A stretch of DNA of 64,000 bases from Streptomyces gobiensis (GCF_021216675.1 NZ_CP086120.1:4152501-4216500); one strand, 5' to 3'. Shown: positions 47,229 to 58,972, numbered from the stretch's first letter. Notes: generated from the sequence alone by a model not told the origin. Translations and numbers: made by a program.

Positions 47229-50142
47229 GGGTCACCTCGAGGCCGTCGGTGCGGGTGTAACGGAGGTCAAAGCCTGCCAGCCGGGCACGACAATCCTCGT
47301 CCAGCACCAGGAGCAACTCTCCGGCCAGCCAGTGGGACTCCTTGGTCTGCCAGGCCGGGACGCATACGGCCTCCATTTCTTCGATAGCCCGATCCAGCAC
47401 ATCGGGGAACGAGAAGTGGTAGGGGAGCCGCAGCCCGCTTGCCGCGACGATGCGCGCAAGCCTGGGCGCGGGCACCGCGTCGGTGGGAAGTTCCAAGCCG
47501 CCGCATCCGTCGCTCAGCCACGGCATGGTCGTCAGCGCGCCATCGGCGCGCCGCTGCACGACCAGCACTTCCAGGCTCTCCTGGCTGTCCCTGACCTGTG
47601 CCCGCCCGGCGCGGGTGTCATCGGCGTCCCCGACTCCGGCATCGATCCAGCCCACCAGGGCACGGCCGTCTCGCCCTACGTCACCCAGCTGGAAAACATG
47701 AGCGCTCTCCTGCTGCTTCGCCTGCTTCAGGTCATGCTCTTCGCGTGCCTGGGCCATCACTTCCTGCCACTCCGCCGGGCCCTCCGTCTGTGGGCCATAT
47801 GCCCGCTGGACCAGCGGGCTGATGTCCTCGGGCAGCCGCACCGTGCGGTCCGTCCCGGCGGCCCCGGCCAGGTATGGCTCCAGTACGGCCAGGGAGCGCA
47901 GCAGCGCGTATCTCCCGTAGATCCGGGAGGAACCCCTTACCGGCTCGGGCGGCACGTGTTGCCAGTCCGTACCGGTTATCAGGCAGCGGGCGGTACGCAG
48001 TTTGGGCGGCCGGTCGCTCTGCCCCTTACCGCGCAGGTGGCGGTGCAGCCGTCCCATCCGCTGCAGCAGCAGATCGACCGGGCACAGATCTGTCACCAGC
48101 AGGTCAAAATCAATATCGAGGGACTGCTCCACGACCTGGCTGGCAACCACGATGTGCCTGTCGTCTGGGCGCTGGCCCCCGCTCTTTTCGGGCGGACCGA
48201 AGCGGGCCAGTAGCTCAGCGTCCTTCGCGGCGCGGTCCAGATCAAGGAAGCGGGCGTGCGCGACGGTGACTTGCCCGGTGCCGAACCGCTGCCGCAGGTG
48301 CGCGGCCGTATCCAGCACGCGGTCCACGGTGTTGCGCACCACGAGAGCGCAGCCGCCGTCGGACAGCTCGTCCGCCAGCCGGTCGGCCAGCGCGTCGAGG
48401 TCATCATCGAAGCGCTCAACTCGTACTTCTGTACGGCGGCCGGATGCCTCGGGGACGCCGGTGCGGGGCGCCGATCCGGACGTGACCGCAGCCAGCAGCG
48501 GATACCCGTCTGTCTTCTCCAGCTCGGCGAAACCGCCCCCGGCCGAGGACGTCCCGGCGTACGCCTCGGCCAGCTCGCGACGCCGGCGCGCGGGCAGGGT
48601 CGCTGACAGCACCACCACCGGAACCTGGTAGGCGCCCAGCCATGACAACACGCGGTCGAGGTACGCGTTCATATATGTGTCGTAGGCGTGCGCCTCATCG
48701 ATCACGAGGACCTTTCCCGCTAGGGCGAGATGACGCAGTGCCAGGTGGCGGCTTTTGAGTCCCGCGAACAGCAGCTGATCGATGGTGCCTACCGCGAACG
48801 ACGCCAGCATCCCCTTCTTGCGGCCACGCAGCCAGTGATGTGCGACTAATTCCGCCGAGTCGGCCCGCATATCCTGGCCGTGCCGCCGGGTGTTGCCCTG
48901 GCCGTCCTGGTCAACCGCGGCGACTTTCCGTCCGTAGTTGCTTGAGCGCAACAGACCCGAGTACTCCTTGTTGAGCGCGGCCTTTGAGTGCGCCAGGAAT
49001 ACGGAATGCGCACCGGGCTCGGCTCGTTCGTCCGGGAGCCGCCCCAGCCAGTCGAGCAGCCGAGGGAACATGGCGTTTCCCGTGGCCATGGTGGGCAGCG
49101 CGATGAAGCAGCCGCCCGCTCCGGTACGGGCAGCGAAGATCTCGGCAACGGCGAGCGCGGCCTCCGTTTTCCCCTCACCCATCGGGGCCTCGATCACCAT
49201 CAGGCCAGGGGCGGGCATCTCGCGCGCCATCCGCACCGCCGCTTCCTGCACCGGCCGGACGCGTGCACCGGGCGGCAGGGAAAACCGGGCGGCGAACAGT
49301 TTTGCTGGGTCTTCGTCGGGCTCCACCGCCCGCCACGGAGGCGGCAGGCTCAGGCCGCGCCAGGCTGCCTCGACGCGCTCGGTGTCCGTCCGGGGCGGTT
49401 CCTCAGGAAAGTACGGGAAAAGATCCGGATTACTGGCGATCCAGTCCGCGACGATGACGAGCGCGGTCAGCAGGACCTGCACCGATTGGGGGAGCTTCAC
49501 ATGCTGCCAGTCGGCCAGCTGTTCTCTTACGCCGCACGCCTCCGCACAGGCGTCGAGCAACTCCTCTTGCACGGTATGCCACAGCGGCTCGCTGCCAGGA
49601 GTGCGCAGCAGCTCGGGGCGAACTGTCAGCTGCTGGATATCCGAAGAGGTCGGCGGCACACCGTGGTGGCCTCCGGCGACAATCGCGAATTGGGTGGTGG
49701 CCGCCTTGGACCAGCCGTGCCGCTCGTTCAGCCACTGACGAAGAAGCCGCTGTCCCGCCAAGCCGTGCGGGGCGAGACGACGGTCGGCCATCTGCTTCTG
49801 CAACGGCATATCCAGCCCTGCGGCCCGCATGGCATCGGCCAGCGACTCCACCTGGCAAGCGAAGGCGGGTGTGGCCTTACCGATGTCGTGGGTGGCCGCC
49901 AGCCACACCGCCAGCCGCCGCGCGTCTCCGGCTCCGCCGGGTAAGGCCATTGCTACGAGCCGCTGCACATGGCGGGGCAGCCACTGGTCCCAAAGCAACC
50001 CGGCGACGGCCGCACTGTCCGCCATATGCCGCCACAGCGGCAGCCATCCATCGGTGGGCCGGTCATGCTTGGCCCACACCGCACATGCGGCCGAGGATAG
50101 CCCTGCTCCCAGCCGGGTCCGGGTGGGCTGATCGGTATCCAT
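47218..50142 (-). CDS. cas3: CRISPR-associated helicase-nuclease Cas3, type I-E
   Basis: A 974-residue protein. N-terminal HD nuclease residues are visible (LWRHMADSA, ATHDIGKATPAF, and HG in PHGLAGQRLL). The SF2 helicase follows with Walker A APMGEGKTEAAL (about residue 320), DEAH in LVIDEAHAYDT, SATLPARRR and motif VI in LLQRMGRLHRH. It degrades target DNA after Cascade binding. First gene of the operon, divergent from array 2. The ATG at 50142 has only a weak Shine-Dalgarno (agctccc). Confidence 0.97.
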   Translation of the reverse strand: MDTDQPTRTRLGAGLSSAACAVWAKHDRPTDGWLPLWRHMADSAAVAGLLWDQWLPRHVQRLVAMALPGGAGDARRLAVWLAATHDIGKATPAFACQVESLADAMRAAGLDMPLQKQMADRRLAPHGLAGQRLLRQWLNERHGWSKAATTQFAIVAGGHHGVPPTSSDIQQLTVRPELLRTPGSEPLWHTVQEELLDACAEACGVREQLADWQHVKLPQSVQVLLTALVIVADWIASNPDLFPYFPEEPPRTDTERVEAAWRGLSLPPPWRAVEPDEDPAKLFAARFSLPPGARVRPVQEAAVRMAREMPAPGLMVIEAPMGEGKTEAALAVAEIFAARTGAGGCFIALPTMATGNAMFPRLLDWLGRLPDERAEPGAHSVFLAHSKAALNKEYSGLLRSSNYGRKVAAVDQDGQGNTRRHGQDMRADSAELVAHHWLRGRKKGMLASFAVGTIDQLLFAGLKSRHLALRHLALAGKVLVIDEAHAYDTYMNAYLDRVLSWLGAYQVPVVVLSATLPARRRRELAEAYAGTSSAGGGFAELEKTDGYPLLAAVTSGSAPRTGVPEASGRRTEVRVERFDDDLDALADRLADELSDGGCALVVRNTVDRVLDTAAHLRQRFGTGQVTVAHARFLDLDRAAKDAELLARFGPPEKSGGQRPDDRHIVVASQVVEQSLDIDFDLLVTDLCPVDLLLQRMGRLHRHLRGKGQSDRPPKLRTARCLITGTDWQHVPPEPVRGSSRIYGRYALLRSLAVLEPYLAGAAGTDRTVRLPEDISPLVQRAYGPQTEGPAEWQEVMAQAREEHDLKQAKQQESAHVFQLGDVGRDGRALVGWIDAGVGDADDTRAGRAQVRDSQESLEVLVVQRRADGALTTMPWLSDGCGGLELPTDAVPAPRLARIVAASGLRLPYHFSFPDVLDRAIEEMEAVCVPAWQTKESHWLAGELLLVLDEDCRARLAGFDLRYTRTDGLEVTRAE

Positions 50143-50332
50143 GGGAGCTATCTAAACCCAACGTGACTCCGATGATGTGATGAGTAGCAAAACGTCCCCC
50201 AAGCTGCTTGCGTGACGGTAGAGTTCAGCGGCCTCTGGCGCCGTCGAAGGGGGTTTTAATTCCCTTATGTCCGATCCTTCGAAACTATGCGGAACAGCAT
50301 CCTGTCCCGGATAAACACGCAGGTCACCGAGT
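50143..50332 (+). promoter_or_regulatory. Leader of CRISPR array 2 and divergent cas3 promoter region
   Basis: The 190 bp between cas3 and the first repeat of array 2. It is comparatively A/T-rich in places (ggttttaattcccttatg, 50251-50268), as leaders are. The last 21 bp begin with taaacacgcaggtcac (50312-50327), shared with array 1. It must also hold the cas operon promoter on the minus strand; no precise site was identified. Confidence 0.7.
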
Positions 50333-51679
50333 CTGCTCCCCGCGCATGCGGGGATGGTCCCGCCGCCTATCTGGCCGCAGCTTCAAGCGGCCACTGCTCC
50401 CCGCGCATGCGGGGATGGTCCCGTCGCCTTGACGACTCCTTGCCCGCTGTAGCGCTGCTCCCCGCGCATGCGGGGATGGTCCCTGCGCTCCCGTCTAGAC
50501 GCCCTGGGCATCTCCCTGCTCCCCGCGCATGCGGGGATGGTCCCAGCCAGCGGGCCACGGCCCGTGAGCCGACTGTCTGCTCCCCGCGCATGCGGGGATG
50601 GTCCCCTGGAGTTCGACTACGACGATCCGGTCCCCGACTGCTCCCCGCGCATGCGGGGATGGTCCCGCCAGGGTCTTCAGGTCCATCGGTGTCTCCAGCT
50701 GCTCCCCGCGCATGCGGGGATGGTCCCTCCGCCAGCGCCTTCCAGCTGTCCGTCCACGCCTGCTCCCCGCGCTTGCGGGGATGGTCCCGGGCTGTCGTGC
50801 GGGTCCTCCATTCGCGAGGCCTGCTCCCCGCGCTTGCGGGGATGGTCCCAAAGCCGACGACCTGCTGGACACGGTCAACGACTGCTCCCCGCGCTTGCGG
50901 GGATGGTCCCTCAGCCACCCCGTCCGGGGTGAGCTGGAGGCTCTGCTCCCCGCGCTTGCGGGGATGGTCCCGGCGGGGAGGGGGAAGGGGTGCGGCCGCA
51001 GGGCTGCTCCCCGCGCTTGCGGGGATGGTCCCCGCTAGGGACGCGTCGTCAACAGCGAAGACCTCTGCTCCCCGCGCTTGCGGGGATGGTCCCTGGCCCA
51101 TCGGCAGTATTCCAGGAAGGAAAGTCTGCTCCCCGCGCATGCGGGGATGGTCCCTCGGCATGGAACCAGACGAGGTTCTGCGCCTGCTGCTCCCCGCGCA
51201 TGCGGGGATGGTCCCCGCGGCCACCGGGCCCATCTCGATCTCACCGGCTGCTCCCCGCGCATGCGGGGATGGTCCCGCCGACCGTGCGATCCGCCAGCTC
51301 CACCGGCACTGCTCCCCGCGCATGCGGGGATGGTCCCGCCCTGTGGGATCTTGCCCGGCTGGTGGGGGCCTGCTCCCCGCGCATGCGGGGATGGTCCCGG
51401 GTTGGTGAAGCCGAAGTCGACAACCCACCACTGCTGCCCGCGCATGCGGGGATGGTCCCCGCTATGTCATCCCGGAGTGGGGGAACCGGCACTGCTCCCC
51501 GCGCATGCGGGGATGGTCCCGGCGCCAGCGGACCACAGCGGCTCGAGCCCGTCTGCTCCCCGCGCATGCGGGGATGGTCCCGCCACGCACCGCCGCACGG
51601 CCGCCGGAAGGATCTGCTCCCCGCGCATGCGGGGATGGTTCCTCCTGGAGTCGTCGTGCTCCCCGTGCAGCGGGGATGG

Positions 51680-51682
<3 letters not shown>
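50333..51682 (+). CRISPR. CRISPR array 2, type I-E, 23 repeats and 22 spacers
   Basis: Repeats of 29 bp start at 50333 and then every 61 bp up to 51614; spacers are 32 bp. They read ctgctccccgcgcatgcggg to atggtccc on the plus strand, so transcription is plus and the leader lies left. Repeats 8-13 (50760-51093) carry gcttgc instead of gcatgc. Repeat 19 (51431) has ctgctgccc, repeat 22 ends ggttcc. A final degenerate copy (51656-51682) follows a spacer-like gap of only 13 bp. Confidence 0.97.
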
Positions 51683-54013
<2,331 letters not shown>

Positions 54014-54178
54014 AGGTACGCTCCCCCGTTTCGCGGCTCGGCTGGGCGGCGGTGCGCGGTGTCCCGGCCGCAGGGGTCTGTCGCCCAGTCCTCTTCCCGA
54101 TTCTTCCCGAAAGGGCCATGCCATTCACACGCGTGATCGACCCGGTTCACCCCTCTGAGCAAGATCGTTTGAGGCGTT

Positions 54179-54358
54179 GTGACGGTGCGATGGCCGCGGA
54201 TGGCGGCATTGACGGTGGCCTTGGTGATGCTGGCGGTGTGTGGACTGGTGGCCGAACCGAGTCCGCACGCGGAGGCCATTCGGGTGACGCCGGTGGACGG
54301 GGCGAAGGGGGTACGGGCCTCGGGGCCGCTGGAGGTGGGCGGGTCAGCGCTGAGCTGA
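54179..54358 (+). pseudogene. Truncated lipoprotein, remnant of an L,D-transpeptidase paralogue
   Basis: A 59-codon frame from GTG 54179 (gagg upstream): a basic start, a hydrophobic stretch (MAALTVALVMLAVCGL) with a cysteine at lipobox position, then IRVTPVDGAKGVRASGPLEV before an early stop at 54356. That last segment matches IAPENGAEGVATSGALKI, the start of the first Ig-like domain of the intact L,D-transpeptidase 300 bp downstream, in the same position after the lipobox. The rest of the protein is missing. I read it as a truncated tandem copy; a short real lipoprotein cannot be excluded. Confidence 0.6.
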
Positions 54359-54511
54359 GGGGACCTCGTCGGCGTAAATGTCCTGGAGCTGTCACAACTG
54401 GATTTCCTGTGTACCTCCCTGACCTGGCTGTGTGGTTATCTAACCGGGAAAAGGCGCGGGTCGCGCGTCGGGGCGCCGCCGGGGCGGGCTGCGCGAGGGG
54501 AGAAAGTCATC

Positions 54512-55750
54512 TTGATTGTGTGGGGTATACGTACGGGGGGCGGCGGTTCGCCAGCACTGAGGAGTGGGCTGCTGGCCCTCCTGCTGGGGACGCTGCTGAT
54601 GATGGTCACGGCCTGCGGCGGCGATTCCGCAGCGGACAAGGCCAGGACCGGTACCGTGAGCAGCGGGCAGGATGAGGAGGCCTCCGAGGCGGTCGTGACG
54701 ATAGCCCCGGAGAATGGCGCGGAGGGTGTCGCCACCTCGGGCGCGCTCAAGATCACTGCGGTGAAGGGGAAGTTGACCTCGGTCCGGGTCAAGGACTCCG
54801 AGGGCAACGAGGTAGCGGGGGAGATCGTCAAGGGGGGCGCGGCCTGGGAGCCGGAGCGCCAGCTGGCCACCGCGACGAAGTACACCGTGGATGCGGTCGC
54901 CAAGGACAGTGAGGGCCGCGAGTCGGCCAAGAACTCGACCTTTACGACGATCGTTGCGAAGGACAGCTTCATTGGTTACTTCACCCCCGAGGATGGCTCC
55001 ACGGTGGGTGTCGGTATGCCGGTGTCCATCAATTTCAACCGAGCCATCGCCAACCGGGAGGCCGTTGCGAACGGCATCGAGGTCACGGCTGAACCGAAGG
55101 TGGAGATCAAGGGTCACTGGTTCGGCAACCGGCGGCTGGACTTCCGGCCCAAGGAGTACTGGAAGCCTGGTACCAAGGTCACACTGAGCCTGAAGCTCAA
55201 CGGTGTTGAGGGTGCGTCCGGGGTCTATGGCAGCCAGCACAAGGATGTGTCGTTCACCATCGGCCGCAGCCAGGTCAGCACGGTTGACGCGAAGAAGAAG
55301 ACGATGGTCGTCCAGCGCGACGGCAAGACGGTCAAGACCATTCCCATCACCGCTGGTGAGCCGAAGAGCACCACATGGAACGGCAAGATGGTGATCAGTG
55401 AGAAGCACAAGGTGACCCGGATGAACGGTGACACCGTGGGCTTCGGCGGTGAGTACGACATCGAGGATGTGCCGCACGCAATGCGGCTGAGCACGTCCGG
55501 CACGTTCATCCACGGCAACTACTGGGCGGGCAAGGCGACCTTCGGCTCGGCGAACACGAGCCACGGCTGTGTGGGGCTCTTCGACAAGCGGGGCGGTAAC
55601 GACAAGTCCACTCCGGCCGCCTGGTTCTTCAAGAACTCGATCCTCGGCGATGTCGTCGAGGTGGAGAACTCCCAGGACAAGGTCATCGCTCCGGACAACG
55701 GCCTCAATGTCTGGAACATGGACTGGAGCCAGTGGGGCGCCAGCCAGTAA
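54512..55750 (+). CDS. L,D-transpeptidase lipoprotein with Ig-like domains
   Basis: A 412-residue protein anchored by a lipobox (LLMMVTACGG, Cys near 34). Two Ig-like domains follow (about 55-150 and 150-250), then the YkuD catalytic domain with the active-site motif SHGCVGL (Cys near 354) and its partner His in FIHGNYW. It makes 3-3 cross-links in peptidoglycan outside the membrane. The start is TTG 54512 (gaggggag upstream); GTG 54518 is a close alternative. A truncated paralogue precedes it. Confidence 0.93.
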   Translation: MIVWGIRTGGGGSPALRSGLLALLLGTLLMMVTACGGDSAADKARTGTVSSGQDEEASEAVVTIAPENGAEGVATSGALKITAVKGKLTSVRVKDSEGNEVAGEIVKGGAAWEPERQLATATKYTVDAVAKDSEGRESAKNSTFTTIVAKDSFIGYFTPEDGSTVGVGMPVSINFNRAIANREAVANGIEVTAEPKVEIKGHWFGNRRLDFRPKEYWKPGTKVTLSLKLNGVEGASGVYGSQHKDVSFTIGRSQVSTVDAKKKTMVVQRDGKTVKTIPITAGEPKSTTWNGKMVISEKHKVTRMNGDTVGFGGEYDIEDVPHAMRLSTSGTFIHGNYWAGKATFGSANTSHGCVGLFDKRGGNDKSTPAAWFFKNSILGDVVEVENSQDKVIAPDNGLNVWNMDWSQWGASQ

Positions 55751-55811
55751 GCGCGGCACATCACAGGCGGCGGCAGGGGACACGTTCGTTAACGGGCGTT
55801 ACCCTGCCGCC

Positions 55812-56579
55812 ATGACTGTGAATCTCGAAGTCGCCGACGGTGTCGGCACCATCCGGCTGGACCGTCCTCCGATGAACGCGCTGGATATCGCCACCCAGGA
55901 CCGGCTGTTTGAGCTGGCCGCGGAGGTGACCCGGCGCGACGATGTACGGGCCGTGGTGATCTACGGCGGCGAGAAGGTGTTCGCGGCGGGCGCGGACATC
56001 AAGGAGATGCGGGACATGGACCACGCGGCCATGATCGCCCGGTCGCGTGCGCTGCAGGACTCCTTCACCGCCGTGGCCCGTATCCCCAAGCCCGTGGTGG
56101 CCGCGGTCACCGGTTACGCGCTGGGCGGCGGATGTGAGTTGGCGCTCTGCGCCGATATCCGGATCGCCGGGGAGAACGCCAGGCTCGGCCAGCCCGAGAT
56201 CCTGCTGGGGCTGATCCCGGGTGCGGGCGGCACCCAGCGACTGTCCCGGCTGGTCGGCCCGTCCAGAGCCAAGGATCTGATCTTCACCGGGCGCCAGGTC
56301 AAGGCCGAGGAAGCGCTCGCCATTGGGCTTGTCGACCGGGTTGTCCCGGCCGAGGAGGTCTATACGCAGGCGCACGCCTGGGCAGCCAAGCTGGCCGCGG
56401 GGCCCGCCATCGCGCTGCGCGCCGCCAAGGAGTCGGTCGATTTTGGCCTTGAAGCGGACATCGACACGGGGCTCGCGATTGAACGCAACTGGTTCGCTGG
56501 TCTGTTCGCTACCGAGGACCGGGACATCGGCATGCGCAGCTTTGTGGAGGAGGGGCCGGGCAAGGCCAAGTTCCGCTGA
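55812..56579 (+). CDS. Enoyl-CoA hydratase/isomerase family protein
   Basis: A 255-residue crotonase. Oxyanion-hole segments are AAGADIKEM and VTGYALGGGCELALCADI. One catalytic Glu is in QPEILLGLIPGAGGTQRL; the second position (Glu164 in rat crotonase) appears to be Asp in RAKDLIFTG. It would hydrate enoyl-CoA in beta-oxidation, though the Asp may alter the reaction. ATG 55812 begins at the family start; the longer upstream frame overlaps the L,D-transpeptidase gene. A hairpin terminator follows. Confidence 0.92.
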   Translation: MTVNLEVADGVGTIRLDRPPMNALDIATQDRLFELAAEVTRRDDVRAVVIYGGEKVFAAGADIKEMRDMDHAAMIARSRALQDSFTAVARIPKPVVAAVTGYALGGGCELALCADIRIAGENARLGQPEILLGLIPGAGGTQRLSRLVGPSRAKDLIFTGRQVKAEEALAIGLVDRVVPAEEVYTQAHAWAAKLAAGPAIALRAAKESVDFGLEADIDTGLAIERNWFAGLFATEDRDIGMRSFVEEGPGKAKFR

Positions 56580-56591
56580 CCGATGGCTGGT

Positions 56592-56619
56592 TGTTGTTGA
56601 CGGATGTCCGTCAACAACA
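56592..56619 (+). terminator. Terminator of the enoyl-CoA hydratase gene
   Basis: Arms tgttgttgacgga (56592-56604) and tccgtcaacaaca (56607-56619) pair perfectly over 13 bp with a 2-nt gap, 12 bp past the stop codon. The next 240 bp contain an A/T-rich tract (ccttagctaaaccttaagg, 56650-56668) and no gene. Confidence 0.75.
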
Positions 56620-56863
56620 GCCGGTACGTCCGTTCGTGTCTTGTCTCCGCCTTAGCTAAACCTTAAGGAAGCCTTAAATACAGGCCGATTAGCGACCCCT
56701 GGTGATCAACTGCGCACCGGGCGTTACCGCAGGTCGTCAGGGTGAGTGGACTATGTGACTGCCTTCGGCATATGCCTTTGTAGTGGCTGGTAACCGACGG
56801 TCGGCCGACGGGGATTCACTCGGTACGGCCCCGGAGCATTAGCTATCAGGCCATGATGGGGGC

Positions 56864-57334
56864 ATGCCGGGACTGGAACACGCGGCACCGCGGGTGTCGA
56901 CGCTCGAGAGCGAAATGGTGACCAACGCCGTCCATTGGGTCGGAGACCTAACCTTTGGCGAGGTGCATCTGCCCAACCGTCCGGAGTCCGCCCGCCGTGC
57001 CCGGCGGATGGCCGAGTCCGTCCTCCACGGACGCTGGCACCTACCGGGCCATCTCACCGAGCAGGCCGTACTCCTCGTCTCCGAGCTCGTGGGCAACGCC
57101 GTGCGGCACACTGGCGCCCATACCTTTGTACTGCGTATGTCCTGCCGCCGCGGCTGGATCCGCATCGAGCTGCGTGACCCCTCGCGGGGGCTGCCCTGTC
57201 TGCTGCCGGTGCATGACCTCGATACGAGTGGGCGTGGCCTGTTCCTGGTGGACAAGCTTTCCGATCGCTGGGGTGTGGATTTGTTGCCGCGTGGCAAGAC
57301 GACGTGGTTTGAGATGCGGGTCGGCGAGCACTGA
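56864..57334 (+). CDS. RsbW-like ATP-binding (anti-sigma-type) protein
   Basis: A 156-residue protein of the HATPase_c_2 family: N box LLVSELVGNAVRHTG near residue 75, ATP-lid residues ELRDPSRGLP, and the G box GRGLFLVDKLSDRWGVD. Streptomyces has dozens of such small kinases, which regulate sigma or anti-anti-sigma factors. No sigma or STAS gene is adjacent, so the partner is unknown. ATG 56864 gives a short N-terminal lead that is usual for the family. Confidence 0.88.
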   Translation: MPGLEHAAPRVSTLESEMVTNAVHWVGDLTFGEVHLPNRPESARRARRMAESVLHGRWHLPGHLTEQAVLLVSELVGNAVRHTGAHTFVLRMSCRRGWIRIELRDPSRGLPCLLPVHDLDTSGRGLFLVDKLSDRWGVDLLPRGKTTWFEMRVGEH

Positions 57335-57597
57335 GGTGGGGCCGGTACGGTGCGGGTGGTTCGGCGGGGCGGGGTTCCCCAGCCCCGCCCCTTCCCGTAA
57401 CCGGGGCTCCGCCCCGGGGCCCGGGGTTGGCCGGGTGCGGTCCGGTGGCCGGGTGTTGTGCCCACCCTCCCCCATAGCCTTAAGGGCATGGGGGGACCCC
57501 CATCGCCCCTCGGGCGGCCCGAGTGCCCACAACGGTGGGGAGAGGGCCCGAGTGCCCACAACGGTGGGTGAACTCGGGTTCCGGGAGAATGGGGGGT
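57335..57597. repeat. GC-rich intergenic repeat, inverted copy
   Basis: This gap carries the repeat family in the opposite orientation to the other three: ggggctccgccccggggccc (57403-57422) and ccggtggccgggtgttgtgc (57442-57461), the complement of the gtgggcacaacacccggcc element. The short unit cgagtgcccacaacggtggg is repeated at 57519 and 57549. It lies between two genes on the same strand. Confidence 0.7.
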
Positions 57598-58509
57598 GTG
57601 GACTATGGAGAGTTGTTGAGTGAGGCGATGGAGGCGGCTCGGCCGGTGCTGGGGCGGGGCGCCCCCGCTGACTACATTCCCGCGCTGGCCTGCGCCGATC
57701 CCGCTGACTTCGGGATGGCGCTGGCGACCGTGGACGGTGAGGTGCACGGGGTCGGCGAGTGGCGTAAAGCCTTCTCCATCCAAAGCGTCTCCAAGCTCTT
57801 CGCCCTCGCGCTGGCGCTCTCCCATGGCGGCACCACACTCTGGCAGCGCGTCGGCCGGGAGCCCTCGGGCAACCCGTTCAACTCACTGATCCAGCTGGAG
57901 TCCGAGCACGGCATCCCGCGTAACCCGTTCATCAACGCGGGTGCCCTCGTGGTCACCGACGCCCTGCTCAGCCTGACCGGTGACGCCCGGGGCGCCGTGG
58001 TCGACTTCCTGCGCGCCGAATCAGGCAATATGTCCATCGACACGGACCACGCCATCGCCGCCTCTGAGGCCGGGCACGGCCACCGCAACGCGGCGCTGGC
58101 CCACTTCATGGCCTCTTTCGGCAACCTCCACAACGAGGTCGAGGAGGTCCTGGAGCACTACTTCGCCCAGTGCTCCATCAGCGCTGACTGCCGTGACCTC
58201 GCACTGGCGGGCAGCTTCCTCGCCCGCCACGGGCTGCGCGCCGATGGCAGCAGGCTGCTGGGCCGAGGCGACGCCAAACGGATCAACGCCGTCCTGCTCA
58301 CCTGCGGCACCTATGACGCCGCGGGGGAGTTCGCCTACCGCGTCGGCCTGCCCGGTAAGAGCGGGGTCGGCGGTGGCATCCTCGCCATCGTCCCCGGCCG
58401 GGGCGCGATCTGTGCCTGGAGCCCGGGACTGGACGCGGTCGGCAACTCGGTGGGCGCGATGGCCGCACTGGAGGACTTCACCAGCCGCTCCGACTGGTCG
58501 GTCTTCTGA
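57598..58509 (+). CDS. glsA: Glutaminase
   Basis: A 303-residue serine-dependent glutaminase that hydrolyses glutamine to glutamate and ammonia. It has the active-site segment FSIQSVSKLFALALAL (Ser and Lys), the NPFINAGALVVTD motif, tyrosine in VLEHYFAQCSI and the C-terminal glycine-rich GVGGGILAIVPG. GTG 57598 is the start that gives the standard length; a weak gggag lies upstream. Confidence 0.95.
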   Translation: MDYGELLSEAMEAARPVLGRGAPADYIPALACADPADFGMALATVDGEVHGVGEWRKAFSIQSVSKLFALALALSHGGTTLWQRVGREPSGNPFNSLIQLESEHGIPRNPFINAGALVVTDALLSLTGDARGAVVDFLRAESGNMSIDTDHAIAASEAGHGHRNAALAHFMASFGNLHNEVEEVLEHYFAQCSISADCRDLALAGSFLARHGLRADGSRLLGRGDAKRINAVLLTCGTYDAAGEFAYRVGLPGKSGVGGGILAIVPGRGAICAWSPGLDAVGNSVGAMAALEDFTSRSDWSVF

Positions 58510-58532
58510 CCGGGTCCTGACCGGGTTCGCGC

Positions 58533-58844
58533 TCAGCGTGCCGTGCGTCGGCCGGTGCCTGCTCTGCGGCGGCGGTCATTGCAGAGCAGGCACTTGCCCC
58601 AGGTGGGCGGCAGCGGGTCCTCCTGGTCGCCGTACAGCGGATCGACCGCCCCGCGTGGATGCTCACGGCATCCGGTCGCCCCGCCGTGTTCGGCCTCCAG
58701 CGTCCGTACCGTGGCCAGTGCCCGGCGCAGGGCGTCGGAGACCTCCGCCAGCTGGCCGGTGGATGGGGTGCCCTCCAGCGCGAAGGCGATATCGGACGCG
58801 GTGTGCAGCGCGGTCTGCAGCTCGCGGACATCTGCGTGACTCAT
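58533..58844 (-). CDS. Small Cys-containing hypothetical protein
   Basis: A 103-residue protein with an N-terminal helical part (VRELQTALHTASDIAFALEG) and a C-terminal portion containing one Cys in ATGCREHPRG and CLLC in WGKCLLCNDRRRR, a probable metal-binding knuckle. Streptomyces relatives exist in my recollection but have no known role. ATG 58844 is chosen because upstream codons lack coding character. It converges with the glutaminase gene. Confidence 0.75.
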   Translation of the reverse strand: MSHADVRELQTALHTASDIAFALEGTPSTGQLAEVSDALRRALATVRTLEAEHGGATGCREHPRGAVDPLYGDQEDPLPPTWGKCLLCNDRRRRAGTGRRTAR

Positions 58845-58972
58845 ATCCGGGAGCCTAGGCGGGGCCACTGACAGTCCGGCGGGACTCGTGTAGGCGGCGG
58901 CCCGGTGGGTACCGCGACGGGGACTGTTTCTGAGCCACGCAGTCATCAGCGGATCCAGCAGGGAGGCGCGCG

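Noticed and set aside
50287..51408. Long repetitive 'protein' with PRACGDGP and LLPAHAGMVP units
   Set aside because: It is translated CRISPR array 2; the 61-bp period cycles through the frames.
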